From Gordionus sp. m RMFG-2023 (Eukaryota > Nematomorpha > Gordioida > Chordodea > Parachordodidae): 64,000 nt of DNA. The position numbers and the translations under genes were made by a program. Positions 1-11,235 of this stretch are shown piece by piece. The notes beneath the pieces are model-generated. The model made no database searches. It saw only the letters and a program-made list of their open reading frames with translations, and was not told the origin of the DNA. Each line of letters opens with the position of its first letter. Position 1 is the stretch's first letter. The stretch is taken from NCBI RefSeq assembly GCF_954871325.1, contig NC_088775.1, positions 47,283,561-47,347,560 on the forward strand, given 5' to 3'.

Positions 1-420
1 TTGGCTCAAATAATTTAATAAAATTCAAGGTAAATTAATATTTTTAAATAAAATTATAATATTTTTAATAGATTCACCACTGATTCTGATATCAAATTAT
101 TCAATATACAAGTTTGGCTCAAATAATTTAATAAAATTCAAGGAAATTTAATATTTTTAAATAAAAGTATGATATTTTAAATAGAATCACCACACTATGG
201 TCTTATATCAAAATGCTATATTTCAATCTATAGATAATTTAAAAAATTCAATAGCTATTTATGAAAAGGAAAACTTTATAAATATATCCATTTATAAATC
301 TGAATTATTGAAGTTAAATTATTTGAGCCAAACTTGTATATTGAATAATTTGATATCAGAATCAGTGGTGAATCTATTAAAAATATTATAATTTTATTTA
401 AAAATATCACAATTTTAATA
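1..420. repeat. 113-bp tandem pair with an inverted third copy
   Basis: A unit starting TTGGCTCAAATAATTTAATA lies at 1-113 and again from 114 to about 215. Much of the first copy returns as its reverse complement at about 303-420, so the block can fold back on itself around 210-300. No coding sense was seen; short open frames here are shadows of the repeat. The outer border is cut by the window edge. Confidence 0.8.
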
Positions 421-656
421 TTTAAAATTAGGTGATACACAAATAAAAAATTTGGGCAATTGTCAGACAACTCATAGTAACTTAGAAAAATTAATATTAA
501 TGTATTTATTTTTCTCAGAAAAGTTATATAAACCTTTTACAACTTTATCAAAAAAAAAAGGCTGAATGGATCATAAATAAATTATGTAAACAGTCTTCAT
601 TCAATAAAGTTTGTAATATGAGTTGTTAAATTCTGATCACATTAGTACCAAAAAAA
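421..656. other. AT-rich spacer
   Basis: I see no repeat, coding signature or RNA gene here. It leads directly into the PHD-finger ORF. Confidence 0.5.
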
Positions 657-911
657 ATGATATGCAATTTAAAAAATGATGATGTGGATTTTAAAATAAT
701 AAAATCTTATTTCACAAATGATGCGTGGGAAAAGATTCTGGAATTAAATGAGAAGATTATGGCAGAGCCATGGATTTGTCAAAAATGTTATATTGCTTTA
801 GATGATGATGCCTCCATATCATGTGATTCTTGCTTGTCCTGGTTTCATTTTAAATGTCAAAAAATTAAAAAAAAACCATATAAAACTTATTGGTATTGTT
901 TAAATTGTTAA
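657..911 (+). CDS. PHD-finger ORF, possibly a terminal exon
   Basis: An 84-residue open frame. Residues about 38-84 form a compact PHD-type zinc finger: CQKC, a spacer rich in Asp, CDSC, WFHFKC and WYCLNC, giving the C4-H-C3 ligand order with the conserved Trp two residues before the third metal pair. PHD fingers bind histone tails or act as protein contacts. They are found in chromatin proteins and are also carried at the C-termini of some animal transposon proteins. The first 37 residues are not recognisable, so the ATG at 657 may be internal to an exon entered from upstream. The frame stops right after the last Cys-containing motif, as in a C-terminal finger. The setting, among tandem repeats and beside a foldback element, favours a transposon-borne or relic finger over a host regulator. 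The finger call is firm; the gene context is not. Confidence 0.55.
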   Translation: MICNLKNDDVDFKIIKSYFTNDAWEKILELNEKIMAEPWICQKCYIALDDDASISCDSCLSWFHFKCQKIKKKPYKTYWYCLNC

Positions 912-1090
912 ATTTATTTTTATTCGCATTTTAATTTTTAAATGATTATAATTATTAATGTATTACAGTTGTAAATGAAATTTTATTCACATTTTATATT
1001 TTAATTATTAAATGATTATAATTATTTATGTATTTATTAGATTTACAGTTGTAAATGAAATTTTATGAATAAAATAATTTCAATTGAATT
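912..1090. repeat. Imperfect tandem duplication, about 80-100 bp
   Basis: The segment around ATGATTATAATTATTAATGT and TACAGTTGTAAATGAAATTT occurs twice in a row, just downstream of the PHD ORF. Confidence 0.7.
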
Positions 1091-1349
1091 TGTTGACTTG
1101 ATTCTATCTCTTTTTTTTATTTGATTTATGTTAGAATTAAAGCAAAATAAAGCTTTTTTGAAGGATAATAACACTTTTTCCTATACTATACCCTAAATAA
1201 TTATTTATAGTAATTTTAATTTCTTTTATCTTCATTAATTTAACTGAAATATAATTTTAGAGCACTTTATAAATTCTAATTTATTATTAAAGCCAAATTT
1301 CAAAAATTTTTGCCTAAAAAACTTGAAACAATTAGAGTAATATAAGAGT

Positions 1350-1855
1350 AGGAATAATTTGAAATTATAAATGAAAGATCTATATTTTTATTAGAATAAT
1401 ATCAGCTAACCCTGACACACTTTTAGGTATGTATCTATCTTTAAAAATAAAATAAAGAATCTACTGAAGATTTGATATAAGGAAGAATTTAGATCCCAAA
1501 TAATATAAATGTAGGAAAAATTTGAAATTATAAGTGAAGTATCATGTTTTTATTAGAATAATATCAGCTAACCCTGACACACTTTTAGGTATGTATCTAT
1601 CTTTAAAAATAAAATAAAGAATCTACTGAAGATTTGATATAAGGAAGAATTTAGATCCCAAATAATATAAATGTAGGAAAAATTTAAAATTATAAGTGAA
1701 GGATCATATTTTTATTAGAATATCAGCTATTTATTTTAAACCATGAAACACTTTTAGGTATGTATCTATTATTTAAAGATAAAAAGTAATTAGAAGATTT
1801 GATATTATAAGGAATTCATAGAAGAATTTTAGTTAGATCCCAATTCATAAGGTGT
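1350..1855. repeat. Three tandem copies of a ~163-bp unit
   Basis: Copies begin near 1350, 1512 and 1674, each with GTAGGAAWAATTTRAAATTA. Each carries the landmark CACACTTTTAGGTATGTATC or a close variant. The first two are nearly identical and the third is diverged. No coding sense was seen. Confidence 0.85.
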
Positions 1856-2555
1856 TATATATTATTAATTTTTATTGTTCATTTTAAAATTTTATTAAAT
1901 TTTCCCACATTAAAAATTAGCATACTTTTTGTCATTATCTTTATTTATATTTGAAATTAGGATGCAACTATCCGTGATTATATTTGCCATCTAAAAGATT
2001 GTCAATAGCATCAAATATATTTGCAACTGGGTTGCACCTATCCATCATTATATTTCCCGAACGCCTTTATATAACAGCTCATATAAAGTTATTTTATTTT
2101 TTTATTCATCACGCTTGTTTTTTTTTCTTTATATTAAAAAAAAGTTGTTTATTATTTTTTTTTTGTTTTTAATAAATTTTTTTTTACGTATTTTTTTTAT
2201 CTAATGGAAAAAATAAAATTTTTTTTTACGTATTTTTTTTTTATCTAATGGAAAAAATATTGATGCTTTTATTATTTAATAAATTTTTTAAATAAAATTT
2301 TTTTTTACTTTTTTTTTTTATCTGATGGAAAAAATTGTAATTTTAAAATTGATGATTTTATTATTTAATATATTTTTATTTAATAGGAATTAAGATATAA
2401 TTTAGAACTAAAAGATTTTTCTACATTAGAACAGTTTATGAGTAATTATGAGAAGAATACCTTTTCAAATTATTATATCTCCCGTTCTAAGCCTCATCAT
2501 GATCCAATATATAAATATAAAACAATAACATACAATTGCAAAAGAGGAGGTAGGA

Positions 2556-3285
2556 TATTAAATATAAAATACATTAGCAATCAAATTATCTTCATCTCAA
2601 ATTATTTCAAAAAATATTTTAGGCACTCAAGTTAAGATACCAGAGAGTAAACATTTTACTTTTCTATATTAAATATAACAAAAAATAGCAACAAACTTAT
2701 ATTCCCAATATCATTTTCAAAATATACCTAAAAATTTAGTCCCTATGTCAAGAACTATTCCAGATAGTATATTTTGTGATTTAATTTTTATTAAATATAA
2801 AATACATTAGCAATCAAATTATCTTCATCTCAAATTATTTCAAAAAATATTTTAGGCACTCAAGTTAAGATACCAGAGAGTAAACATTTTACTTTTCTAT
2901 ATTAAATATAACAAAAAAATAGCTACAAACTTATATTCCCAATATCATTTTCAAAATATACCTAAAAATTTAGGCCCTCAGTCAAAAACTATTCCAGCTA
3001 GTATATTTTGTGTTTTAATTTTTATTATATATAAAATAAAAATAGCATTCGAATTCTATTCATCTCAAAATATTTCAAAAAATATCTTAGGCACTCAAAT
3101 TAAGCTACCAAATAGTTAACATTTTTCCTTTATTTTATATAACAAAAATTATAGCAACCAAAACTTTAGACTACACTGGATATTCTCTTCAAAATATTTT
3201 TAGGAAACCATAAATAAAACAAATAGTTATTATATATTTAGAATGTTTATATTAAATTTAAAAATTAGGAACCAAATACAATCGG
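2556..3285. repeat. Three tandem copies of a ~235-bp unit inside the foldback
   Basis: Units start near 2556, 2793 and 3026 and share TTTAGGCACTCAAGTTAAGA (third copy diverged). They have no inverted partner on the other side of the element, so they expanded after, or independently of, the palindrome. Confidence 0.8.
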
Positions 3286-4305
3286 AAATGACTAAAATAC
3301 GCGTCCCCAGTCAAAACGACTATTTTCTATTATTTTTAATAGGAAATCTTATTAAGCTTTATAAGATAAGTTAGAAAATGTTTTTTTTAATTTAAAAAAA
3401 ATACGGTAATTATATAAAATTTACAAAAATTTATTTTTTTAAAAAATAAACTACGCGTCTCCGGTCAAAATACAGTTTTTTTTAAAAAATCAAAACGGAT
3501 TTATATTTAGCGTATTAAAAGAATACAGAATATGTAAATATTATATTTTAAACTATTTTATAACTTAGTGATTTTTTCAAAAAACACTTTTTTTTTCAAA
3601 AACACTACGCGTCCCCGGTCAAAAAACCGTTTTTTTAAAAAAATAAAAGCAGATTCATGTTTAGCTTTTTAAGGAGATTCAGAAAATGGTATTAATAAAA
3701 AAAAATACTACGCGTCCCCGGTCAAAATACAGTTTTTTTTAAAAAATCAAAACAGATTCAAATTTAGCTCATTAAAAGAATACAGAATATGTAAATATTA
3801 TATTTTAAACTATTTTATAACTTAGTGATTTTTTCAAAAAACACTTTTTTTTTCAAAAACACTACGCGTCCCCGGTCAAAAAACCGTTTTTTTTAAAAAA
3901 TAAAAGCAGATTCATGTTTAGCTTTTTAAGAAGATTCAGAAAATGGTATTAATAAAAAAAAATTAAAAAAAAAATTTTTTTTAAATATTTTTTTTGGCTA
4001 AACTACGCGTCCCCGGTCAAAATACAGTTTTTTTTAAAAAATCAAAACAGATTCATATTTAGCTCATTAAAAGAATACAGAATATGTAAATATTATATTT
4101 TAAACTATTTTATAACTTAGTGATTTTTTCAAAAAACATATTTTTCGAAAACACTACGCGTCCCCGGTCAAAAAACTGTTTTTTTTAAAAAATAAAAGCA
4201 GATTCATGTTTAGCTTTTCAAGGAGATTCAGAAAATGGTATTAATAAAAAAAAATTAAAAAAAAAAATTTTTTTTTGGCTAAACTACGCGTCCCCGGTCA
4301 AAATT
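3285..4305 (+). repeat. Left half of the ACGCGT palindromic array
   Basis: Alternating A and B units, each preceded by CTACGCGTCCCCGGTCAAAA. The A unit carries ACAGAATATGTAAATATTAT; the B unit carries GGAGATTCAGAAAATGGTAT. About eight copies of the ACGCGT motif are in this orientation. Confidence 0.9.
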
Positions 4306-5945
4306 AATACCATTTTCTGAATCTCCTTGAAAAGCTAAACATGAATCTGCTTTTATTTTTTTAAAAAAAAGGTTTTTTGACCGGGGACGCGTAGTGTTTT
4401 CGAAAAAAGTGTTTTTTGAAAAAATCAATAAGTTATAAAATAGTTTAAAATATAATATTTACATATTCTGTATTCTTTTAATGAGCTAAATATGAATCTG
4501 TTTTGATTTTTAAAAAAAAACTGTATTTTGACCGGGGACGCGTAGGGACGCGTAGTTTAGCCAAAAAAAAAATTTTTTTTTTAAATTTTTTTTATTAATA
4601 CCATTTTCTGAATCTCCTTGAAAAGCTAAACATGAATCTGCTTTTATTTTTAAAAAAAAACAGTTTTTTGACCGGGGACGCGTAGTGTTTTCGAAAAAAG
4701 TGTTTTTTGAAAAAATCACTAAGTTATAAAATAGTTTAAAATATAATATTTACATATTCTGTATTCTTTTAATGAGCTAAATATGAATCTGTTTTGATTT
4801 TTTAAAAAAAACTGTATTTTGACCGGGGACGCGTAGTTTAGCCAAAAAAAAATTTTTTTTTTAATTTTTTTTTAAAATTTTTTTTTATTAATACCATTTT
4901 CTGAATCTCCTTGAAAAGCTAAATATGAATCTGCTTTTATTTTTTAAAAAAAACAGTTTTTTGACCGGGGACTCGTAGTGTTTTCGAAAAAAGTGTTTTT
5001 TCAAAAAATCACTAAGTTATAAAATAGTTTAAAATATAATATTTACATATTCTGTATTCTTTTAATGAGCTAAATATGAATCTGTTTTGATTTTTTAAAA
5101 AAAACTCTATTTTGACCGGGGACGCGTAGGGACGCGTAGTTTAGCCAAAAAAAAATATTTTTAAAAAATTTTTTTTTTAATTTTTTTTTATTAATACCAT
5201 TTTCTGAATCTCCTTAAAAAGCTAAACATGAATCTGCTTTTATTTTTTAAAAACGGTTTTTTGACCGGGGACGCGTAGTGTTTTTGAAAAAAAAAAGTGT
5301 TTTTTGAAAAATCACTAAGTTATAAAATAGTTTAAAATATAATATTTACATATTCTGTATTCTTTTAATGAGCTAAATTTGAATCTGTTTTGATTTTTAA
5401 AAAAAAACTGTATTTTGACCGGGGACGCGTAGGGACGCGTAGTTTAGCCAAAAAAAATATTTAAAAAAAATTTTTTTTTTAATTTTTTTTTATTAATACC
5501 ATTTTCTGAATCTCCTTAAAAAGCTAAACATGAATCTGCTTTTATTTTTTAAAAAAAACGGTTTTTTGACCGGGGACGCGTAGTGTTTTTGAAAAAAAAA
5601 AGTGTTCTTTGAAAAAATCACTAAGTTATAAAATAGTTTAAAATATAATATTTACATATTCTGTATTCTTTTAATACGCTAAATATGAATCCGTTTTGAT
5701 TTTTAAAAAAAACTGTATTTTGACCGGGGACGCGTAGGGACGCGTAGTTAATTTTTTAAAAAAATAAATTTTTGTAAATTTTATATAATTACCGTATTTT
5801 TTTTAAATTAAAAAAAACATTTTCTAACTTATCTTATAAAGCTTAATAAGATTTCCTATTAAAAATAATTAAAATAGTCGTTTTGACTGGGGACGCGTAG
5901 GGACGCGTAGTTTTCGGGGACGCGTATTTTAGTCATTCCCAATAC
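4306..5945 (-). repeat. Right half of the ACGCGT palindromic array
   Basis: The same A/B units in reverse complement, TTTTGACCGGGGACGCGTAG. This side holds more copies than the left. Several units end in a doubled GGGACGCGTAGGGACGCGTA, which is not seen on the left, so the arms expanded unequally. The last unit mirrors the first left unit, including its AGTCGTTTTGACTGGGGACG variant. Confidence 0.9.
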
Positions 5946-6739
5946 AATCTAATAGAGCTTCCAGAAAACAATACAATCTAATAGAGCTTCTAGAAAACAA
6001 TACAATCAAGATTTCAAAAACCTAATAAAAAGCAATTTATATTGTATTCTATTATATTAAATTTTATTTCTGTATATATATTTACAATTATACTATATTA
6101 TATTTTATAATACATAATTTTAATTATATATATATAGAATTATAATATATTATTGTATTCTTACAAATTTTATTTCTATATATTTCTAAAATATAGAATA
6201 AAAAATATAAAATAGATTCTTGTGTTATAAATAACAAACATTCAATATTTTTGATAAAAAAAACAATAAAAATAATTCTTTATGTTAAATTATATTGTTT
6301 AAATATATTCATAGAAGGATTCATAGAATAGTTTTTTGCAATGCCTGATAACCATTAAAAATAATATATAAATTACACAATATAATAAATATTAAAATAA
6401 AGTAAATTTTTAGGTTCGAATGATTTAAACAAAGTATTAAACAGGTTGTGAAAATCCTATAAATAGAAATAATAGGGGTAACATTAGCAAAGTTATAAAA
6501 TTAAGAATTATTTGAAACAATTTATTGAAGAGATCAAAATTTGAAGCCTTTCCTGGATTTTAATTCAATGGCATAAGAATAAGCTGTAGCCATTGATGTT
6601 CATGTTTTTCACAAGTCCCTTGCAATTTATTTTAGTATCTTTCAGCCAATTTATTTTTATGTTATGTAAAAAAATAATACCATATTTGGGATTTGATTAA
6701 TAAATCTGTCACCATGTCTTAATAAGCTAACAAAAATAT

Positions 6740-7280
6740 TTTACTTTTATATATAAAATATCAAACTGAATAAATATTATTTAGTAAATTTTGATATTAC
6801 ATTCACCTTACATGATTAAAATAAAAAATTGTATTTATAAATCTTAGAACATTAAGCTTAGGCCATGCATCTATATAAATATGAAAAGCGTAACAAGTCT
6901 GGTGTACCAGGATATATAGGTTGTTTTACTTTATTAACATTAATTTTTTTAAATTTATTAAACAAATATTATGACAAAATTGCATTAATTCATGATTAAA
7001 TAAGACATTCAAATTTTCTTTTATAAATAAAATATCAAACTGAAAAAATTTTATTTTGATATTTTACACTCATCTTACATGATTAAAATAAAAAATAGTA
7101 TTTATAAATCTTGGTATATTAAGCTTTTTAGACCATGTATCTATCTAGATAAATATGAAAAGTATCATAACAACTCTGGTGTATCAGGATATATAGGTTG
7201 TAATTTACTTTATTATTAGCATTAATTTTTTTTTAAGTTATTAAATGAATATTATGAAGATAAAATTGCATGAAGGTTAA
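6740..7280. repeat. Two tandem copies of a ~265-bp unit inside the foldback
   Basis: Both copies carry CTTACATGATTAAAATAAAA and CAGGATATATAGGTTGT. They lie only on the right side of the foldback. Confidence 0.75.
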
Positions 7281-7955
7281 TTTATATAATGAAATATTAT
7301 ATTTTTAATAGTATCATAAGATTTTAATAAAAACCTAATTAATGATTAAACATATATTCAATTAATTCCCATTAATTGGCCCTATTGTTTGGGAATAATG
7401 TTAAATTCCTCAACATCTATAAAAATTTTTTAAAAATTATTAGATTAATAACTTTTCATGAATATTTCTAAGATATGCATGTAATATATTTGAAAAATTT
7501 CAATCTGGGTTATAAATTATGGTCCATACTATATTACTCATAAACTGTTCTAATGTAGAAAAATCTTTTAGTTCTAAATTATATCTTAATTCCTATTAAA
7601 TAAAAATAAATTAAATAATAAAATCATCAATTTTAAAATTACCATTTTTTCCATTAGATTAAAAAAATACGTAAAAAAAATTTTATTTAAAAAATTTATT
7701 AAATAATAAAACAATATTTTTTCCATTAGATAAAAAAAATACGTAAAAAAAAATTTTATTTAAAAAATTTATTAAATAATAAAACAATATTTTTTCCATT
7801 AGATAAAAAAAATACGTAAAAAAAAATTTATTAAAAAACAATAATAAACAACTTTTTTTTAATATTTATTTGTTAAAGAAAAAAAAACAAGCGTGTTGAA
7901 TAAAAAAATAAAATAACTTTATGACACCATTTATTGCTGTTATATAAAGGCGTTC

Positions 7956-8098
7956 ACTGGAAATTGTGAAATAGATACTATTGCAGGTAAAAAATATATT
8001 TTTTTAAGCCAAATATTTATTTATGGTATTAGTCCCTCCTATGATCGAATCAAGCCCTACTGGAAATTATGAGATAGATACAACTCTTGCAGGTAAAA
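7956..8098 (+). other. Duplicated exon-like segments
   Basis: Two related stretches, starting ACTGGAAATTGTGAAATAGA at 7956 and ACTGGAAATTATGAGATAGA about 100 bp later, both end in TTGCAGGTAAAAAATAT, a usable splice-donor context. The second follows TGGTATTAG, a possible acceptor, and can read VPPMIESSPTGNYEIDTTLA. They may be duplicated small exons of an unknown gene or just a repeat. Confidence 0.3.
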
Positions 8099-8151
8099 AA
8101 TATTATTTATTATTATTACATACCTTTTGTAGTAAATGTTGATATAATGTT

Positions 8152-8478
8152 ATGAGGGCAAGGTCAGACCATCCAAATCAAAAGGTTTTAATTTTTATTA
8201 ACCCTTCAGTGAAAAAAATGCAGTACACTATTTTTAACAAAAAAAAAGCTTTAAATAAAGAAATAGATAATGAAATAGATCTTTCTATAATGCAGGATAT
8301 CACGAATCAAGAAAATCTACAATTATCCAAAGAGAATCTAGAACTACCCAAAGAGAATCTAGAACTACCCAAAGAAAATCTACAATTATCCAAAGAGAAT
8401 ATAGAACTACCCATACAGGATCAATTACAATTACCTAAAACCTTGTCATTTCACAAATTGCATTCAGAATTATTATAA
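8152..8478 (+). CDS. Hypothetical protein with seven-residue repeats
   Basis: A 108-residue open frame. Residues about 60-95 are five near-perfect heptads of the form ENLxLxK (ENLQLSK, ENLELPK), encoded by 21-bp tandem DNA repeats. Leu at fixed heptad positions could suggest a coiled coil, but the Pro in several units argues against a continuous helix. The first half is basic and unrecognised. It sits directly beside the exon-like segments and the foldback's right end, and could be the last exon of the same unknown gene. I do not recognise a family, and the low-complexity expansion means the frame may be open by chance. Confidence 0.35.
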   Translation: MRARSDHPNQKVLIFINPSVKKMQYTIFNKKKALNKEIDNEIDLSIMQDITNQENLQLSKENLELPKENLELPKENLQLSKENIELPIQDQLQLPKTLSFHKLHSELL

Positions 8479-8539
8479 TTGTATCTATTTTTATTATAAT
8501 AATATATTTAAATAGTGTAATCATATTTAAAATACAAAT

Positions 8540-9375
8540 GTTATGAAAAAGAAATAAATATTTGCTTAAAAAGAGTCTCAATTTATCCAGTTTATTGTAA
8601 TGCTCATAGTATAAAAAGAATTAAGATATAATCTATTTATCTAAGTTTTGAGTTGATTTTTTGGTCATTTTCATGGAATTCTTCTGCTATTATCTATTTT
8701 TAGTGTAGACTAAATATATATTGTGAAAATTAGATTAAACATGAAAAATTTAATTAATTAGGAAAAAAACATATTTATAATTTATAGCTTAATAAAAATA
8801 TTTGCTTATGAAGAATCTCAATTTATCCAGTTTATTGTAATGCCTATAGTATAAAAAGAATTAAGATATAATCTATTTTGTTTTTTTGGTCATTTTCATG
8901 GAATTATTCTGCTGTTATCTATTTTTAGTGTAGACTAAATATATATATTGTGAAAATTAGATTAAACATGAAAAATTTAATTAATTAGGAAAAAAACATA
9001 TTTATAATTTATAGCTTAATTAAAATATTTGCTTATGAAGAGTCTCAATATTGTAATGCCTATAGTATAAAAAGAATTAAGATATAATCTATTTATCTAA
9101 GTTTTGAGTTGTTTATTTGGTCATTTTCATGGAATTCTTCTGCTATTATCTATTTTTAGAGTAGACATATATATTGTGAAAATTAGATTAAACATGAAAA
9201 TTTTGATTAATTAGGAAAAAAACATATTTATAGCTTAATAAAAATATTTGCTTATGAAGAGTCTCAATTTATCCAGTTTATTGTAATGCCTATAGTATAA
9301 AAAGAATTAAGATAAGTTTTGAGTTGTTTTTTTGGTCATTTTCATGGAATTCTTCTGCTGTTATCTATTATTCGA
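8540..9375. repeat. Four tandem copies of a ~210-240-bp unit
   Basis: Copies start near 8555, 8795, 9025 and 9240. Shared landmarks are AGTCTCAATTTATCCAGTTT and GGTCATTTTCATGGAATTCT. Internal short deletions make unit length vary. Confidence 0.85.
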
Positions 9376-9625
9376 AATAAAAAAAAATTAATTTGAAATA
9401 AATAAATATTGTTAATGGTAAAAAAAAAACAACATGCGTTCTTTAAAAAATGAAAATTTTACTTTTTTTATAATTTTTTAAATGCAACAGTTATATAATA
9501 CTACTAATTATAAAATATATCATTTATATTTAAAGCAATTTATATCATTTATAATCAGCAATTTATATGTGTAATATTAATAGTTATAAAGTATATTATT
9601 TATAATTAAGGCAATATAATTGATG
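9376..9625. other. AT-rich spacer
   Basis: No feature beyond simple AT-rich sequence. Confidence 0.5.
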
Positions 9626-11079
9626 TGTATTAAATTGTTGTTTTTGTTATTTTTTTGTAAAACGTTTATTTTTTTATTATTATATAATTTGATATTAATC
9701 TGAATAATAAATGATGATTTTGATTTTGTATACTAAATAAAAGAATAAAAAGATTTCGATATTTTACTACTACAGAAAAAACATTACAAAAATGGCGTTA
9801 TAAAAAGTCTAATGGATTCAAACCTGTGTTACAAAGATTGGTACAACTTATTTCAAGAATTTAAAAACACACAACCAAGTTTAACATCATCACAAGAAAA
9901 ATCTCTGTTATTAACAACTATAGGGTGTGATACTTACAAAATACTAGTAAATTTATGTGCACCTGATAGTCCAGGAAACAAAGAGGTATTAGAAATACAT
10001 AATATTTTAATCAAACATTTTCATCCCAAATCTAATATAATAGATGGCACCAAGTACATATTGATAATGCTGGACCATATCAAAATCATTATTGGTTGGT
10101 AGTGATAGATGCTAGCAGTCACTGGCCAGAAATAGTTCCCATGACTAGCACTACAACCGAAAGCACGATAAAAATATTAAGAAATATTTTTGCAAGATTC
10201 GGATTTACCAAGATAATCGTTTCTGATAACGGACCCCAATTCAGCAGCAAAGATTTCAATAATTTTCATAAAAAAAACGGGATTCAATTAGTGCACGGAA
10301 GTCCTTACCATCCTCAGACAAATGGCATTACCGAACGTTTAGTTCGAACTTTTAAACAGAGTATGAATAAAAGAAACGAGAGAGATTTAGAAACCAGTCT
10401 AGTTATTTTTCTCTACAATTACAGGAATACACCAGGGACAGAAACTGAACAAAGTCCCGCTAAAATACTACTAAAATTTTAACCTAGAGGATTGTTAGAT
10501 CAAATATTCGAACGGGGGAACAAAAAGGAGAAGTTAGAATACCACAATCAAAAATTCCAGATAAATGAAAAAGTTTAGTCGCGCCTTTACAATAACAAAG
10601 AAAAAAAATGGGAAGAAGCCATTATTAAAGGCATACTCGGATCACAACGTTATGAAGTAAGTATAGCGGGTAATATGATTATACGTCATACGGACACATT
10701 AGGGAAAAGAACCGAAAATATATTAATTGAAGAATACCAATTAAAAGAGAGAACTGAAGTAGAAGAGAAAACGGAAGAGTTAGTAAACAAAGAGGATGCA
10801 ATAAAAAATAACGATGAAATGAATTGAAAGGAGAGGGAGAAGAAACAAGTCAAGATCGATATCCAAAAAGGATACGATCGAAATCAGAGAGACTGGGAAT
10901 AAATGGTGTATTAAATTGTTGTTTTTGTTATTTTTTGTTATTTTTTGTAAATTGTTTATTTTTTTATTATTATATAATTTGAAATTAATTTGAATAAGAA
11001 ATGATGATTTTGATTTTGTATACTAAATATAAGAATAAAAAGATTCATATATTTTACTAACTACTGAAAAAACATTATA
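9626..11079 (+). mobile_element. Broken compact LTR retroelement, Ty3/gypsy-like fossil
   Basis: Direct repeats bound the element: about 9626-9788 and 10907-11079, both starting TGTATTAAATTGTTGTTTTT and ending near ACATTA. The interior holds a gag-like segment (from about 9812) and an integrase core (about 10055-10480) with recognisable DNGPQF and HPQTNG neighbourhoods, then an integrase C-terminal stretch to about 10860. Protease, reverse transcriptase and RNase H are not seen. The whole is far shorter than a full Ty3/gypsy element and is a broken fossil. The LTRs align readily with scattered differences, so it is old but not ancient. No target duplication could be fixed. Confidence 0.8.
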
Positions 11080-11107
11080 ATAATATATATTATAATTCCA
11101 ATGTCCT

Positions 11108-11165
11108 CACTACGTCATCGTGACGTCATTTCATCGCTACGTCATGTCATACGTCATGTCATCGG
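11108..11165 (+). promoter_or_regulatory. Cluster of ACGTCAT motifs (CRE/ATF-like)
   Basis: Four copies of ACGTCA occur within 50 bp. The one at 11121-11128 is the full palindromic CRE TGACGTCA; the others are TACGTCAT-type half sites. This is the known binding sequence of CREB/ATF bZIP factors. The cluster starts about 30 bp past the LTR element and is not in the 5' LTR. No gene start is visible close by, so use as an enhancer is only a possibility. Confidence 0.3.
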
Positions 11166-11235
11166 TATTTTTATTTTTTTTATTTGTTGATTTTATTTAT
11201 TTATTTTATACAAACAGATGATTCTATAACTTAAG

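Larger units (their letters stand above)
2059..7955. mobile_element. Giant foldback (FB-like) element, 5.9 kb
   Basis: The ends are inverted copies: GAACGCCTTTATATAACAG starts at 2059 and its complement ends at 7955. The outer arms match for about 390-430 bp (2059-2445 against 7530-7955). The core (about 3285-5945) is a second inverted repeat built from tandem units holding CTACGCGTCCCCGGTCAAAA, read one way before 4300 and the other way after it. Between the outer arms and the core lie unrelated tandem repeats (2556-3280 left, 6740-7275 right). I found no transposase frame and no clear target duplication; flanks are TATTTCCC and ACTGGAAA. Long inverted ends made of tandem subrepeats are the hallmark of Foldback/Galileo-type elements; membership of any superfamily is inference. 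Confidence 0.7.

Noticed and set aside
4510-4719. 69-residue minus-strand frame
   Set aside because: Translation of the ACGCGT palindromic array; it changes with unit length.
3285-5945. CRISPR-like reading of the regularly spaced ACGCGT units
   Set aside because: The spacers are themselves repeated A and B units and the array is palindromic. The window is eukaryotic; it is a satellite-like transposon core.
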